Assembly: GCF_024166365.1 (NCBI RefSeq)
Contig: NC_064839.1
Span: 14,308,878 to 14,372,877, forward strand
Direction of reading: 5' to 3'
Source: Elephas maximus indicus
Lineage: Eukaryota; Chordata; Mammalia; Proboscidea; Elephantidae
Length of the DNA stretch: 64,000 nucleotides
The notes under the pieces are model-generated. The model was not told where the DNA came from, did not search any database, and was given only the letters and a program-made list of their open reading frames with translations. The position numbers and the translations under genes were made by a program. The first letter of the stretch is position 1. Each line of letters starts with the position of its first letter. This document shows, one piece after another, positions 11,947 to 48,799 of the stretch.

Positions 11947-13190
11947 CTCTACACGGAACTGCCAGAAATTCAAGCCAGATTCAGAAGAGGACATGGAACG
12001 GGAGATATCACTGCTGATGTCAGATGTGTCCTGGGTGAAAGCAGAGGATACCAGAAAGATGTTTACCTGTGCTTTATTGACTATGCAAAGGCATTAGACT
12101 GTTTGGATCATAAAAAGTTATGGCTAAGATTTCAAAGAATGGGAATTTAAGAACACTTAATTGCACAATTAAAAAAATTTTTTTAATTGTGCTTATGAGG
12201 AGCCTGTATATAGACCAAGAGGCAGTTGTTTGAAGAAAACAGGGGGGTACTGTGTGATTTAAATTTAGGAAAGGTGTGTGTCAGGGTTGTATCCTTTCAC
12301 CATACTTATTCAATCTGTATGCTGAGCAAATAATCCAAGAAGCTGGACTATATGGAGAAGAACAGAGCATCAGAATTGGAGGAAGGCATAGTAACAACCT
12401 GCAATATGGAGATGATAACAACCTTGCTTGCTGAAAGTGAAGAGGTCTTGAAGCGCTTACTGATGAAGATCAAAGACTACAACATTTAGTATGAATTATA
12501 CCTCAACATAAACAAACAAAAAAAATCCTCACAACCAGACCAATAAGTGACATCGTAATAAATGGAGAAAGGATTGAAGTTGTCAAAGATTTCATTATAA
12601 ATGGATCCACAATCAACACCCATGAAAGCAACAGTCAAGAAATCAAATGATGCATTGCATTGGGAAAATCTGTTGCAAAAGATGTCTTTAAGGTGTTTAA
12701 AAGCAAAGATACCACTGTAAGGACTAAGGTGCACCTGACCCAAACCATGATATTTTCAATCTCCTCATATGCATGTGAAAGCTGGACAATGAATAAGGAA
12801 GACTGAAGAAGAATTGATCCCCTTGAATTATTGTGTTTGCGACGAATATTGGGTATACCATGGACTGCCAGAAGAATGAACAAATTGGTTTTGGAAGGAG
12901 CACAACCAGAACGTTCATTAGAAAGGAAGACAGCAATACTTCATCTCACATACTTTGCACATGTTACCGCGATGGACCAGTCCCTGGAGAAGGACATTAT
13001 GCTTGGTAGAGAGTCGGCAAAAAAGAGGAAGACCCTCAACGAGGTGGACTGACACAGTGGCTGTAACAATGGGCTCAAACATATTGAAGATCGAGGATGG
13101 TGCAAGGCTGGGCAGTGTTTCATTTCATTGTGCATGGGGTTGCTATGAGCTGGAAGTGATTGGATGGCACTTAACAGCAACAATAATAAC
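11947..13190 (+). mobile_element. RTE-A, third piece: RT domain to 3' end
   Basis: Resumes RTE-A at GGAACTGCCAGAAATTCAAG, the sequence expected right after the cut at 10,627. 11,953-12,150 reads RT text (FRRGHGTGDI, FIDYAKALD). The catalytic box near 12,402-12,413 is YGDD, against YADD in RTE-C. 12,831-13,052 is the C-terminus (LGIPWTARRMNKLVLE, SLEKDIMLG). The 3' end near 13,187 is GGATGGCACTTAACAGCAAC plus a short AAT-type tail. Several stops and frameshifts are present. Confidence 0.85.
12163..12192. repeat. perfect 30-bp palindrome inside RTE-A
   Basis: GCACAATT, seven A, seven T, AATTGTGC: every base pairs with its mirror, with no loop. The flanking RTE sequence is not palindromic. It may have arisen by a small templated (fold-back) duplication. 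No function is implied. Confidence 0.95.
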
Positions 13191-13650
13191 ACATTCAGGT
13201 GAATTTGTATCCTGAGATACAGTAAGGGGAGTAAAAGATGTGTCCAAACAATGACTCTTAATTTTGCTGGATCTTCCTCTCACTTCATAAGCGACAGCCC
13301 AGGCTCTAAATATATCTGGAAGTCTTCATGACATATGTCACAAGTCCAGTCCATTGTGAGCAGAATTTTCACTTTTATTCCCTTTCTCCTGTTCCTGGCC
13401 CACTTGCTGAGTCCAGATTCAAGCACGCTGCTTATAGTTCCTAATATGACAACATTGTCCTGCATTCTTGGTGAAGTTGGGTGCAGTGCCTCCCTCACTT
13501 TGTATTTCGTTGTTAGCAGGAAATCCAAACACGGCTGCTCATACCCTGGTGTGTATTTCATCAGACAGATGCAAACAACAAACACGATGTTGCCCTCAGA
13601 GAACTGAGGTTGTATTACTGGTTCAGGCTACTAACTCTGACCCTACAACC
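13191..13650. other. no recognisable feature
   Basis: Unique-looking sequence between the RTE 3' end and the hAT MITE. Open frames of 80-101 codons exist on both strands but overlap each other and show no motif. I make no gene call. Confidence 0.4.
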
Positions 13651-13658
13651 CTTAGAAT

Positions 13659-13951
13659 CAGGGGTGGATTACCCAGTAAGACAGGTAAGCACGGGCTTAC
13701 TTGCGTTTACTAATCTGTAGTCATTACAAATCAGTAAGTACCAGTAAACCCGTGCTTACCTTACTGGGTAATCCGTCCCTATCAGGGACTGCAAATTTGA
13801 AAATAGGCTTTGATTCTGTAAGAGGGTGCAGTGGGGCTGGGAGAAGCAGAATCTTTAATGTGGTGAAAAAATGCGAAATTGTTCACTACAAATTACGTGA
13901 TAATCAAGGGAAGCACCGTGCTTACCTTGCGTATTCGATAATCCTCCCCTG
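13659..13951. mobile_element. hAT-type MITE with 8-bp target duplication
   Basis: A 293-bp non-autonomous DNA transposon. The left terminus reads CAGGGGTGGATTACCC and the right terminus, reverse-complemented, reads CAGGGGAGGATTATCG. Both continue into a GGTAAGCACGG stretch. It is flanked by CTTAGAAT (13,651-13,658) and CCTAGAAT (13,952-13,959), an 8-bp duplication with one mismatch, as expected for hAT transposase. A further inverted copy of the terminus (GTAAACCCGTGCTTACC ... CTGGGTAATCCGTCCCT) lies inside at about 13,744-13,780. No transposase is encoded. The exact hAT family (possibly Tip100/Zaphod-like) is a guess. Confidence 0.78.
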
Positions 13952-14366
13952 CCTAGAATAATAGTTTTCCTGAAAATCCTGAGTCTCTCAAGCAAATAGA
14001 TATTCCTGGGCCAGCTCCATACCTCATCAGGCATAACTGCAAAGTCATCCATAGCTAGCTGCTCTGCATTTTAGCCAATAACCACAAAGGGTACAGCCCA
14101 ACTAAAAGAGGTAGCCTCCTGTGGTAACAAATTCAGAAGCTGTAAAGGATGTCAGTGCCCGTAACCGAAAGCCACTGGAGGTGTGAGGGTGTGAAATGTA
14201 GCCCGCATAGATGTGGGCGATGTGGATGCACACTGACTTCGAGACCTAGCTCACCACTGAGAGGACGACGCAAGGGTCCTCGGCGCCCGCCGGGAGGCTG
14301 GGAATCAAAGCGAGGGCCGGGGTCCCGCGTGGCGACCGCCCTACCCCAGCGGCCCGGGACACCACT

Positions 14367-14393
14367 GGGCGGGGCCTGGGATGGCCCCGCCCC
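14367..14393. promoter_or_regulatory. paired GC boxes (Sp/KLF-type)
   Basis: GGGCGGGG at 14,367-14,374 and CCCCGCCCC at 14,385-14,393 face opposite ways, about 60-90 bp before the likely start site. These are classic Sp1/KLF sites. Occupancy is inferred. Confidence 0.6.
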
Positions 14394-14431
14394 CGCCGCC
14401 CGCCACTGGGGCCACCTGACCGGCCCGCGGC

Positions 14432-14439
14432 TCACGTGA
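14432..14439. promoter_or_regulatory. palindromic E-box TCACGTGA
   Basis: An 8-bp perfect palindrome of the type bound by USF and MiT/TFE bHLH-zip factors. It sits about 20 bp before the YY1-like element. Binding in cells is inferred from the motif only. Confidence 0.6.
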
Positions 14440-14451
14440 TCCGTCCCCACC

Positions 14452-14464
14452 GCCGCCATTTTGG
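14452..14464. promoter_or_regulatory. YY1-like element at probable transcription start
   Basis: GCCGCCATTTTGG is a strong match to the YY1 core (CGCCATnTT), which in CpG promoters often overlaps the transcription start. I therefore place the start of exon 1 close to 14,450. Confidence 0.6.
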
Positions 14465-14608
14465 AGCTCCGGATGAGGAGGGGGAAAGCGGGGGAAACGA
14501 GGGAAAAGAGCCGGGAGAGAGGTGGGCTGGGACGAGGGCAGGGGCACGGCCGGGCTCCTGGCCGGCCAAAGGAGGCTCGCGGAAGCACCAGCCGCCGCCC
14601 GACCGCAG
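14455..14608 (+). other. ZNF507: putative non-coding exon 1 of ZNF507
   Basis: GC-rich 5' UTR candidate running from the YY1-like element to a good donor, CCGCAG followed by GTACCA (GT at 14,609-14,610). The coding part starts only 2 bases into the next exon (22,560), so exon 1 would be almost wholly untranslated leader. Both the start and this choice of donor are predictions, and other leader exons are possible. Confidence 0.5.
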
Positions 14609-14960
14609 GTACCACGCCCCGGGGCCGCCCCTCCGCCCGCTGGTAACGGCGCCGCGGGCCATGTGCGTTCTCCCCTCAGGCCTCTACCGCCGCCCGCTTT
14701 CTCCTCCGCCGGCCGACAGCGGCCGGTGCTCGGCACCGGCCCCGAGTTCCGCGCTCCTGTTCAGTGCTCTGTGCCGACCACAGCGAGGCCTCTGGAGCCC
14801 CTCGCCGAGACCCCGGGTCCGCCCTGCCGCTGGGGGTGGGGGGAACCTGGCGCTCCCGCGAACTGTCATCAGCCTGGTCCGTCGGCAGGCAGGCCGGCGG
14901 AGGTGGAGTTACCACAGTGTACTTGCAGCGTTTCGTGATGACTTTTCTCAGCCCCCATCG

Positions 14961-16015
14961 CCCCAGGCTTTTAGCCACTGCTCAGTGTAGAAGCAGCTAG
15001 TAGAGAAAAGTAGTCCTGGAGTTCTGCATCTCCTCCATCCTCTTCTGAGATCGTTGGGAAAAGCTCCCACCTTCTAAGACCTGGGGGTATCGGGAGTGAA
15101 TGGTTGGTGTGGAAGGCCTGGGTGGTTAATTAGGTGGAGGCCACAATCCCAGCCTGTAGGCGATCTTTTCTCTTCCTGCAGTGGGCTGTAGTTGGCTGTC
15201 AGTCTGCATCGCTTCTTATCAGCCATTGATTGGATTTATCACCTCCTTGAGTTTGTACTTTCTTCACTTCTATGCTCTGACTCAGTGTATGGGTTGCATT
15301 ATTGATTGAAAGAGAAAGTCAGAGCCCACCATTCTTTTACCTCAACTCTGTTAAAGACGCGGTTTTCTGCCCTGGCAGTGAACTATTTATGCTTACTTAA
15401 CCGTAATCAGTGAGAAGTTGCATCCCAGGTGAGACAAGTAAGCATTCTTTGATCTTTTAGATTCGTTCTAACTAGTGTAAGAAATAGTAACAACGAAATG
15501 TAGGACCAGGGCCGGAAACTGCGTTGCAAAGTATATAGGTCAAACCACCCTGTCATATCTTTTCATACTGCCATTCTCCCCACTGTGTTAGTAAAATTAT
15601 TTTAAGTTTGCGGAAAGATTAAAATAGCAATATGCAGTTTATTGTTTCTTATTTGTTAGAAAGGGATGTCAATAAAACTAGTAAGTAGTATTTTGAGTCA
15701 GATAAATTCAGAGCTAAAACATAAGATATACAGTTATTGGGGAAAGTTTCCAGAGCAGTTTTTTCTCATTTCTGCAAAATCTTCAGGTCTGCTTGTTAGA
15801 TAAATTATGTGAATTTGTATACGTAATTGGGTTGCATGAACGTTCCTCTGAATTTCCTTTTGACATGGAATATTGGAGAAATGTTCATTACCCAAAAAAC
15901 CATTACTTTGTTTCACCAAGAAAGAAGTGTTTGATACTGTATACTTTTATTCTTGGCCACAGCTGGATTTTGAAGATTGATCCAAGGGACTGTATTAATT
16001 GCAGGAATTGATTTG
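14961..16015. other. intron 1, no recognised feature
   Basis: Sequence downstream of the CpG island with no clear repeat and no coding signal. The small open frames around 15,734-16,011 have no motif. Confidence 0.4.
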
Positions 16016-16017
16016 AA

Positions 16018-16160
16018 AGACACTGGCTCTGCCACTTAACAGCCATGTAAACTTGGGTAAGTCACTTCACTGCACTGAGTATTTCCTTATTTGTAAAACT
16101 GTGTGACACACCCTGTCCCAAAGAGTTGTGAGACCCAAACACATTAACATTTTTGACACA
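16018..16160 (+). repeat. MIR-type ancient SINE
   Basis: Sense MIR core: 'CTCTGCCACTTAACAGCC', 'AACTTGGGTAAGTCACTT' and the 'TTTGTAAAACTG' end. Diverged, as expected for this mammal-wide family. Confidence 0.65.
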
Positions 16161-16249
16161 TCCTAGCTGCAAGGGGCTTTTTTCAATATCGAGACTTCAA
16201 ACATTTTGCTCTCACTGAGAAAAAAGAGGAAATCTGATATATTGTAGGA

Positions 16250-16505
16250 AGCATGGATTTAAAACCACATAGGCTGATTATACTTGCACCAACTACTACT
16301 TTACATCTCTGAGCCTCAGGTTCCCAATCTGCAAAAAGAAGTTAATGTTACCCAGAATTACATGAGTATCACACAAAATCTACACAAGCACTACTCCCTG
16401 GACCGTGAGCCCCTCGAGGGCGTGGACTCCCTCTTACTCTTTTCATAGACTCCAACACTGTGCTTGGCACATTATAGGTGCTTAATAAATGTAATAAATG
16501 TTAGT
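16250..16505 (+). repeat. MIR plus L2/MIR-type 3' end
   Basis: MIR-like text (CTCTGAGCCTCAGGTTCCC near 16,310) followed by the L2/MIR-type 3' sequence 'GAGGGCGTGGACTCCCTC' and 'TGCTTGGCACATTATAGG' leading into AATAAATG. Confidence 0.6.
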
Positions 16506-16794
16506 TAAATCTGAATATTGGTTAACTTTAGTTAGACCTTATGTCTTAATCACAGCTGCCAAATTAGAATACTCTCTCAGGCTAGGTGCCAGCTAAGACA
16601 TTTTTGACTATGAAATTCATGTACTTATGATATTTTTACTGAATTCTTTGTGGCAACTAATAATTCCGTTGAGCTAGGAGGACTTTAATTACAATAAATT
16701 ATAGCTGATGTTAAAAAGGTAAATCTATAAATAAGGTATAAGCAGTAATAGAATTTGTTTCTGAGTAATTTTTTATGGACAGGATATGGAAGTT

Positions 16795-16905
16795 CATGCA
16801 GTTCACCCCTCTCATTTTATATCCAGGAACCTAAAACCCAAAGATAGTGACTTGCCTAAGGTCGCACAGCTGAGGGCACTCAAAGGGAGGAACTCATGAT
16901 TTTTT
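16795..16905 (-). repeat. MIR-type ancient SINE, antisense
   Basis: Reverse-orientation MIR core, recognisable from 'AGTGACTTGCCTAAGGTC' followed by 'GCACAGCTGAGGGC'. Confidence 0.6.
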
Positions 16906-17839
16906 ATCTCCTGCCCGTCTTTTGGCTGGGGAAACAACAAATATTTTTTATTTTAAAATTAGGATAATCTGGGAGGGTGGGGAATTGGTCAGACTTCTAT
17001 AGCACAATTTTTTTCTAGCTGGAAGAGAACAAATTCTTAGTATGAAAGAGACAGTTCTTTATATCATATTGAATTTTCTTCCGTATATATACACAGAAAA
17101 TTACAGGCTTTTCTCCAGTCCCACCCCAGCCCACATGAATTGTTCAGCTTGGTTTTACTGATGGTAACCACACTGCTATAACTGAAAGGAACTAATTATA
17201 CCTGAAAGGAACTAATTAGATACACAGATAAACCAAAAGAACAAATTATAAGGAAGTAAAGGCAACTGAAATGATTTGGCTCTTAACTTTTCTTGGAAGA
17301 GGCGTTAATTATAGGCTTTTGCCTGTGGAATACTGTTGTTGAGGAAAGATTTGAGAGACCCAGTGGAAAAGGTTGTTGGACTCTTCTGGTTTGGGATACA
17401 ACTTTTATTTGTTTTCTTGTTTACTTATTTGCTTTGAACAATTTGATTTGTTTGGGCTAAACATTGGTTTATGTCTTAAGAATTCCAAACAAAAAATTCC
17501 AGTATTGCTGATTCTTTTCTAGTCTTCTCTCTGCCTAATGAACCTTCGTATTCAGCCATATCGATATTTTCACTAACCCCGAGACAGCGTATTTATTCCC
17601 TTTTCTAAAAATCTAGTTCTGTTACGGCTGCCCTCTTTGTCCATCTTAACCCACTGTATCAACAGTATTCCAAGGAAGCAAATGGAGCACTCAAAGTAGG
17701 ACTATTCGAGGAGGGTATATTTACAAAGATACTAATAACGAAGGTGCAAAAGTTGTGTAAGGGAACCACAGGGGCTAATGCAGTTGTCCAGAGCTAGCAA
17801 TATCAGAAGAATGGAGAGGTACCAGAACAAAAACAAAAC

Positions 17840-17891
17840 AACAAAAAAAACCAACCCCCTGCTGTCGAGTTGATTCCATCTCATAGTGACA
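17840..17891 (-). mobile_element. AfroSINE tail fragment
   Basis: A short antisense piece: an A-rich run, then 'CTGCTGTCGAGTTGATTCC' and 'CATAGTGAC', matching the 3' tail of the SINE. The tRNA-derived head is missing. Confidence 0.6.
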
Positions 17892-19934
17892 AACCAAAAA
17901 GAGAGTCTTCTAGAGCAGCCTGCCTAGAGAAAAGTGGCCTCTGTCAAGAGACTCAGCCAGGCCAGGGTGACCCAGAGGGAAAGAACCAGGAGAATGAATA
18001 TCATGATCTCACTCTGCTGCCTCTCTCCCATCTCCTGCCTTGGCTCCCCATTGGCAGACCTCAACCAGAAACCAGAGGCCATGGAGCCTGGTGATGTAAT
18101 CCCTCCTGGGACAGAGAGCCGAGTGGAGGAGAGGACACAGTGAGCCTAGAGGAGCATGCCCATCCTCTGGAATCCAGCGCCCATCTTAACCCTTCAGGAA
18201 GTCAACTTACCTCCTAGCCCAAAAGGAGCTCTTCGTTCTGTATTAGGATTTGGCAATTGACCCTTGTCTTGTGACTATTTTACCTTGTGACCGATGGCAT
18301 TGCTTAAAAGCTGTTATTTCATTCTTTTTAACTTCTAAATATGTTTGTCTTATCCACCCAACTTAGTTTTAAGCTGGGTACCCTGAATGTTATATTTTTT
18401 TCATTTTTTCTGGGACTTATCATGGTGCCTTGCATGTAACAGTTTTCTTGGTGACTTTTTATTATGAAACCTTGTAAACATTTACACAGGTAGAAAGAAC
18501 AGTGCAGTGAACTCCTAGGTACTGGTTGCTCAACTTCAGTTAGGAAACTTGCCATTCTTATTTTATCTCCATGTCCTCTACCTCCCACGTGGTAACTTTT
18601 TTTAAGTTGTGTTTACATTCAACTTAAAGGCTCAGGATGGTAGAAGGACTATAATCCATGTTGTAGTCGTTATTGAGCCGCTGAGATCGTATTTTTACCC
18701 CTTTTATCTCTGTTATTATTCAAATAAATTTTACTTCACTTGACGTGCAGTCCCTTATTATATATTTGCATCGGTGGCCTAAGTGAGATTTTGAGGAAAA
18801 TTTGAAGAATCAGCCTTATACCTTATTACGAGCTGGTTATCTAACCTTTTTTTTTAAAAGAGGCCTTTTTTATAAGATTTAACTTGTGCATTCATTTTGC
18901 ACATGGTCCCAAACTGGTTTTTCAGGTGTCTCTTGATGTATTTTATACTGTCGTATCTGTTTTATAGCTGCCATTTCTGTACTTATCCCCAAATGTATGC
19001 ATCCTCTAAAACGAGATCCTTACACAAAGGCTGGGGGAAAAGTGGAGCATCTGCTGTGGGTTTCCATTAGCTGTTAGTGCCTGAGCAGGCGCGGCTTTAA
19101 CAATCTGAAGGTTGTGTCACAGTCTTTTGTGTGAGGCATCTTCTTGCGATAAGATGAACCCCTCCTCCTCTGCATTTCACTTTCTTTTTAAGGTTTCTGC
19201 TGGAATATCCACAGGGAGCAATTTCCATTGTTCCGTCACCCTCCTGTTATATTATTAATTAAGTAGAAGAGGGGTAACATGAGTCACCTCTACCCTGTGG
19301 GTGTGCAGTGTGTGTTGAGCAGACATTCCCCCGTCAGCCTCCAGATTGTCAGTCAGTCTATGTGGACATCACACTTCACGGGGAAAGAGACTTCAGGTCT
19401 ACGGTAGAGGGTCATGTCACGTAAAGAAGTCAAATGTTCATGGATCTTTTTTCGTAAAAATTTATTTTTTAAACTAATTTGCATTTAACAGTTGAACTGG
19501 AAAAAAATGTGTATATATATAAGCCTTACATGAATGACCCCAAAGGGAAGAAATCAGTAGTCACTTGAAAGATGAAAAGTCACAGCCGCCCTTGCTCTAA
19601 AAATGTGGGCTTATGAAGTTACAAAAGGGCTTTTCTGAAGAAAACAGTTGTTCCCCCACTGCTCTTGTCTTTAGTGAGGTAAGACTGAGTGTAAAGATCC
19701 CAGACGACTTTTGTTCTTTCTTCTTGAGAAAGGTGTAAAGGAATGAGGCTTTTGAGAGGTAGCGCCTTCAGGTTATTTAGGGGAGAACTTGGCTGAAGGT
19801 CAGTGTGGCGGGAGGATCCTTTGGGAGCTAGGATAGCTGTCGTTGTAACAGCTGTGAGGCATATCCTAGAAAGAGGCTGTTAGAGGGAAAAAATTGATCC
19901 CTCTAATCCATAGGGCAAAGTTAGGAAGGAAGGG
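17892..19934. other. intron 1, mostly unassigned old sequence
   Basis: The 17,640-18,160 part (around CTCCCCATTGGCAGACCTC) and the 18,440-18,960 part look like very old interspersed repeats, but I cannot name the families with confidence. No coding segment or RNA gene is recognised. The open frames at 17,870-18,143 show no domain. Confidence 0.4.
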
Positions 19935-20354
19935 GGAAAAAAACCCAGCTGCTTACCAATTGATTCTGACTCATGGCGACGTCGTGCTGCAGAGTAGAAC
20001 TGAGCTCCATAGGGTTTTCTTGGCTGTAATCTACAGAAAGGAGCCCTGCTGGCACAACAGTTAAGTGCTTGGCTGCTAACCGAAAGGCTCGTAGTTCGAA
20101 CCCACCCAGTGGCTCTGTGGGAGGAAGACCTGGCAGTCTGTTCCTGTAAAGAGTACAACCTAGAAAACCCCAAGGGGCAATTCTTCCCTGTCACATGGGG
20201 TTGCTATGAGTAGAAATCGACTGGACAGCACCTAACAACAATCTTTACAGAAGCAGATTGCCAGGCCTTTCTTCCGTGGCACTGCTGGGTAGGTTCAAAC
20301 CACCAACTTTTTGGTTAGTAGCTGACAGCAAACCATTTGTGCCAACCAGAGACC
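19935..20354 (-). mobile_element. AfroSINE interrupted by a second AfroSINE
   Basis: Antisense SINE split into 19,935-20,040 and 20,240-20,354. The two halves join into one element across the break (GGTTTTCTTGGCTGTAATCT, then ACAGAAGCAGATTGCC). The interrupting element is listed separately. Confidence 0.85.
20041..20238 (+). mobile_element. AfroSINE (long type) nested in an AfroSINE
   Basis: Sense SINE of the longer type: GAGCCCTGCTGGCACAACAG head, B-box-like GTAGTTCGAACCC, a middle part with GGAAGACCTGGCAGTCTG, and a GACAGCACCTAACAAC tail. It is flanked by AATCTACAGAAA (20,028-20,039) and AATCTTTACAGAAG (20,240-20,253), a readable target duplication. Confidence 0.9.
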
Positions 20355-21270
20355 CAGGAAGGAGGGAAGAAGTAGTACTAAAGAAGCAGAAAGTAAAGTG
20401 TGTGCATTTTTGCCTGATAAGGACCTAGATACAGAAAGCTGGTATGTGAGAGGGAGTAGAAAATAAGAGGGGAAAGGCCAGAATTACTGCCAAGACTCGA
20501 TATGGGCGAACAGGCACTGAAGCTGGTTAGAGCACCGGCAGGGTTTGGCAGGCCAGTTGAGACCTTGGCAGAGTCCAAAGGGCCCTTAGATGTTGGTTCA
20601 GCAGTCTGGGGAAGAGGAGCTGTGGTTCACTACCTAAACTAAGAATTTAGAGCCTGTGACTAAAGTTTAAGAAGAGAGTGGGTCTTTGGTCTACAGCTAG
20701 TGCCATTAAAATTTTGCTGGCATTTATTGAATGTTGTGGATATGATTCCAGAATGCACCTAAAATGTGGAAAAACAAAACTTGTTGCTGGAAAAAAGCCT
20801 GAACTTAAAAATGTCATCCAAGTCAACAAATTAATCTCACTTACGCCCAAGGAAATGTTTGAAGGGGAAGTGCTGCCAGGAAGTAAGAGAGTATTTGAGA
20901 CTTCGGCTGCAAGATTTATGAGTATTTTATGTTTAGTGACTTCCTTGGCCATAGTGCATGATTAGAACCTACAGATAACCCCTTCTAAGGACTCTGCTCA
21001 TATCCAGACCAGAAACACGGCTGGGATGTCATTTTTCCCTTCTCTGATCCCCTTTCCCTTTCAGAAAAAGTGAAGTACGGATATATGAATAGGAGTAATA
21101 GCTGGCCACTAATATGATCTCTAGAAAAAAACCACAGCATAGTTTGTGGTTTATCTTTGGGAAGATAAATCAAAGGAAGTCAAAGAAGGAACTAGATCAT
21201 TGCCTTTATTGAGTTTCATTTGCATTGTACTTCTCAAAATTCACTGTGCTTTTTATAGTACATTCCAAAA
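20355..21270. other. intron 1, no recognised feature
   Basis: Includes a 95-codon open frame (20,678-20,965, plus strand) without a domain, splice support or relatives that I recognise. Otherwise featureless. Confidence 0.4.
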
Positions 21271-21271
21271 A

Positions 21272-21395
21272 ACAAAACCGTTACTCTCAAGTCAGTTCTA
21301 ACTCACAGCAACCCCACAGAACAGAGGAGAACTGCCCTATAGGGTTTCCTAGGAGTGGCTGGTGGATGTGAACCACTGTGCCACCAGGGCTCCTG
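21272..21395 (-). mobile_element. AfroSINE, antisense, internally deleted
   Basis: 'CTCAAGTCAGTTCTAACTC' tail, 'CTGCCCTATAGGGTTTCCTA' middle and a 'CTGTGCCACCAGGGCTCC' head end. The B-box region is largely missing. Confidence 0.8.
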
Positions 21396-21619
21396 TGATT
21401 ACAGTAGATTACCTGACTCTTGTTTCCACAATTTGAAGAAGGAAAAAAAAACAAATTTTTTGGTTTTAGTGATAAAACTATCAGTTACATTTGCTATTAC
21501 AAGTAGTTTTCCAAGAATTGCATCAGCTGTGTATTGGCTTTGCAGAGTGATATTTTATAGTACTTTGAGGTTGTTCCACAGGCCTTTAGAATGGCTATGT
21601 TCCTTTAATCAGGAAATAA

Positions 21620-21788
21620 ACAAAAAAAACCAAACTCGTTGCCTTTGAGTCAATTCCAACGCTCAGGGATCCTATAGGACAGAGTAGAACTGCCTCACAG
21701 GGTTTCCATGGAGTGCCTGGTGGATTAGAGCTGCCAGTGTTTTGGTTAGCAGCCATAGCTCTTAACCAGTGTGCCACCAGGGTTTTCC
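21620..21788 (-). mobile_element. AfroSINE, antisense
   Basis: Complete short-type element read on the minus strand, from the ACCCTGGTGGCACACTGG head through TTGGTTAGCAGCCATAG (plus-strand view) to an A-rich tail at 21,620. Confidence 0.88.
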
Positions 21789-22117
21789 AGTCGGGGAATA
21801 GGAGTCATCTTTTTGGAATTATGCAAAAGGGCAGGAGTAGTGATTAGGTCTGGCTGAATGCTGAGGGGCAAGAAAGTAAGGAAAAAAAGAGTTGCAGATA
21901 GTTTTAGTCGTTTCCAGAGAAATAAGTGAAGGATGGAAAGATTTCCATCATCAGTCTTGATAGAAAATAACATTGCAAAGAGCTGTTGTGAACAATTTAG
22001 GTCTATGTTGGAGATAGATACATTGACATGAAGCTCCCAGCTTAGAAGATACTTAGATGAGCTTAGATGATAAAATTGGCTTAGATTTCCTGAATTACAT
22101 ACCTGTAATTATTCTGT

Positions 22118-22291
22118 GGGAGCCCTGGTAGTGCAGCAGTTAAGAGCATGGCTGCTAACCAAAAGATTGACAGTTCCAATCCACCAGCCACTCTTTGGAA
22201 ACGCTATGGGGCATTGTATTCTGTCCTATAGGGTCTTTATGAGTCGGAATCTACTCGACGGCATTGGGTTTGGTTTTTTGTTTGTTTGTTT
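22118..22291 (+). mobile_element. AfroSINE, sense, upstream of ZNF507 exon 2
   Basis: GGAGCCCTGGTAGTGCAGCA head, CCAGCCACTCTTTGG middle, TGAGTCGGAATCTACTCGAC tail, then a T/GTTT-rich 3' end. ATTCTGTGG before and after it (near 22,110 and 22,296) is a likely target duplication. Confidence 0.9.
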
Positions 22292-22303
22292 TAATATTCT
22301 GTG

Positions 22304-48799
<26,496 letters not shown>

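Larger units (their letters stand above)
14240..14960. promoter_or_regulatory. ZNF507: CpG-island promoter of ZNF507
   Basis: The only strongly GC- and CpG-rich stretch in the window, with an abrupt rise near 14,240 and a fall after about 14,960. It contains GC boxes, an E-box and a YY1-like element within about 100 bp, and a plausible exon-1 donor at 14,609. It lies about 8 kb upstream of the coding start exon and in the right orientation. No TATA box is visible. CpG-island promoters of this kind usually drive broad, housekeeping-type expression and are often bidirectional. Confidence 0.85.

Noticed and set aside
13280-13607. Overlapping frames of 90 and 101 codons on opposite strands
   Set aside because: Neither has a domain or splice context.
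14133-14990. Several long open frames on both strands (up to 184 codons)
   Set aside because: They all lie in the CpG island, where few stop codons occur by chance. They overlap on both strands, are rich in Pro, Arg, Gly and Ala, and show no domain.
17870-18143. Two overlapping open frames of about 70 codons
   Set aside because: They fall in sequence that looks like an old interspersed repeat. No coding evidence.
20678-20965. 95-codon plus-strand open frame in intron 1
   Set aside because: No domain, no splice or promoter context, and no recognisable relative.
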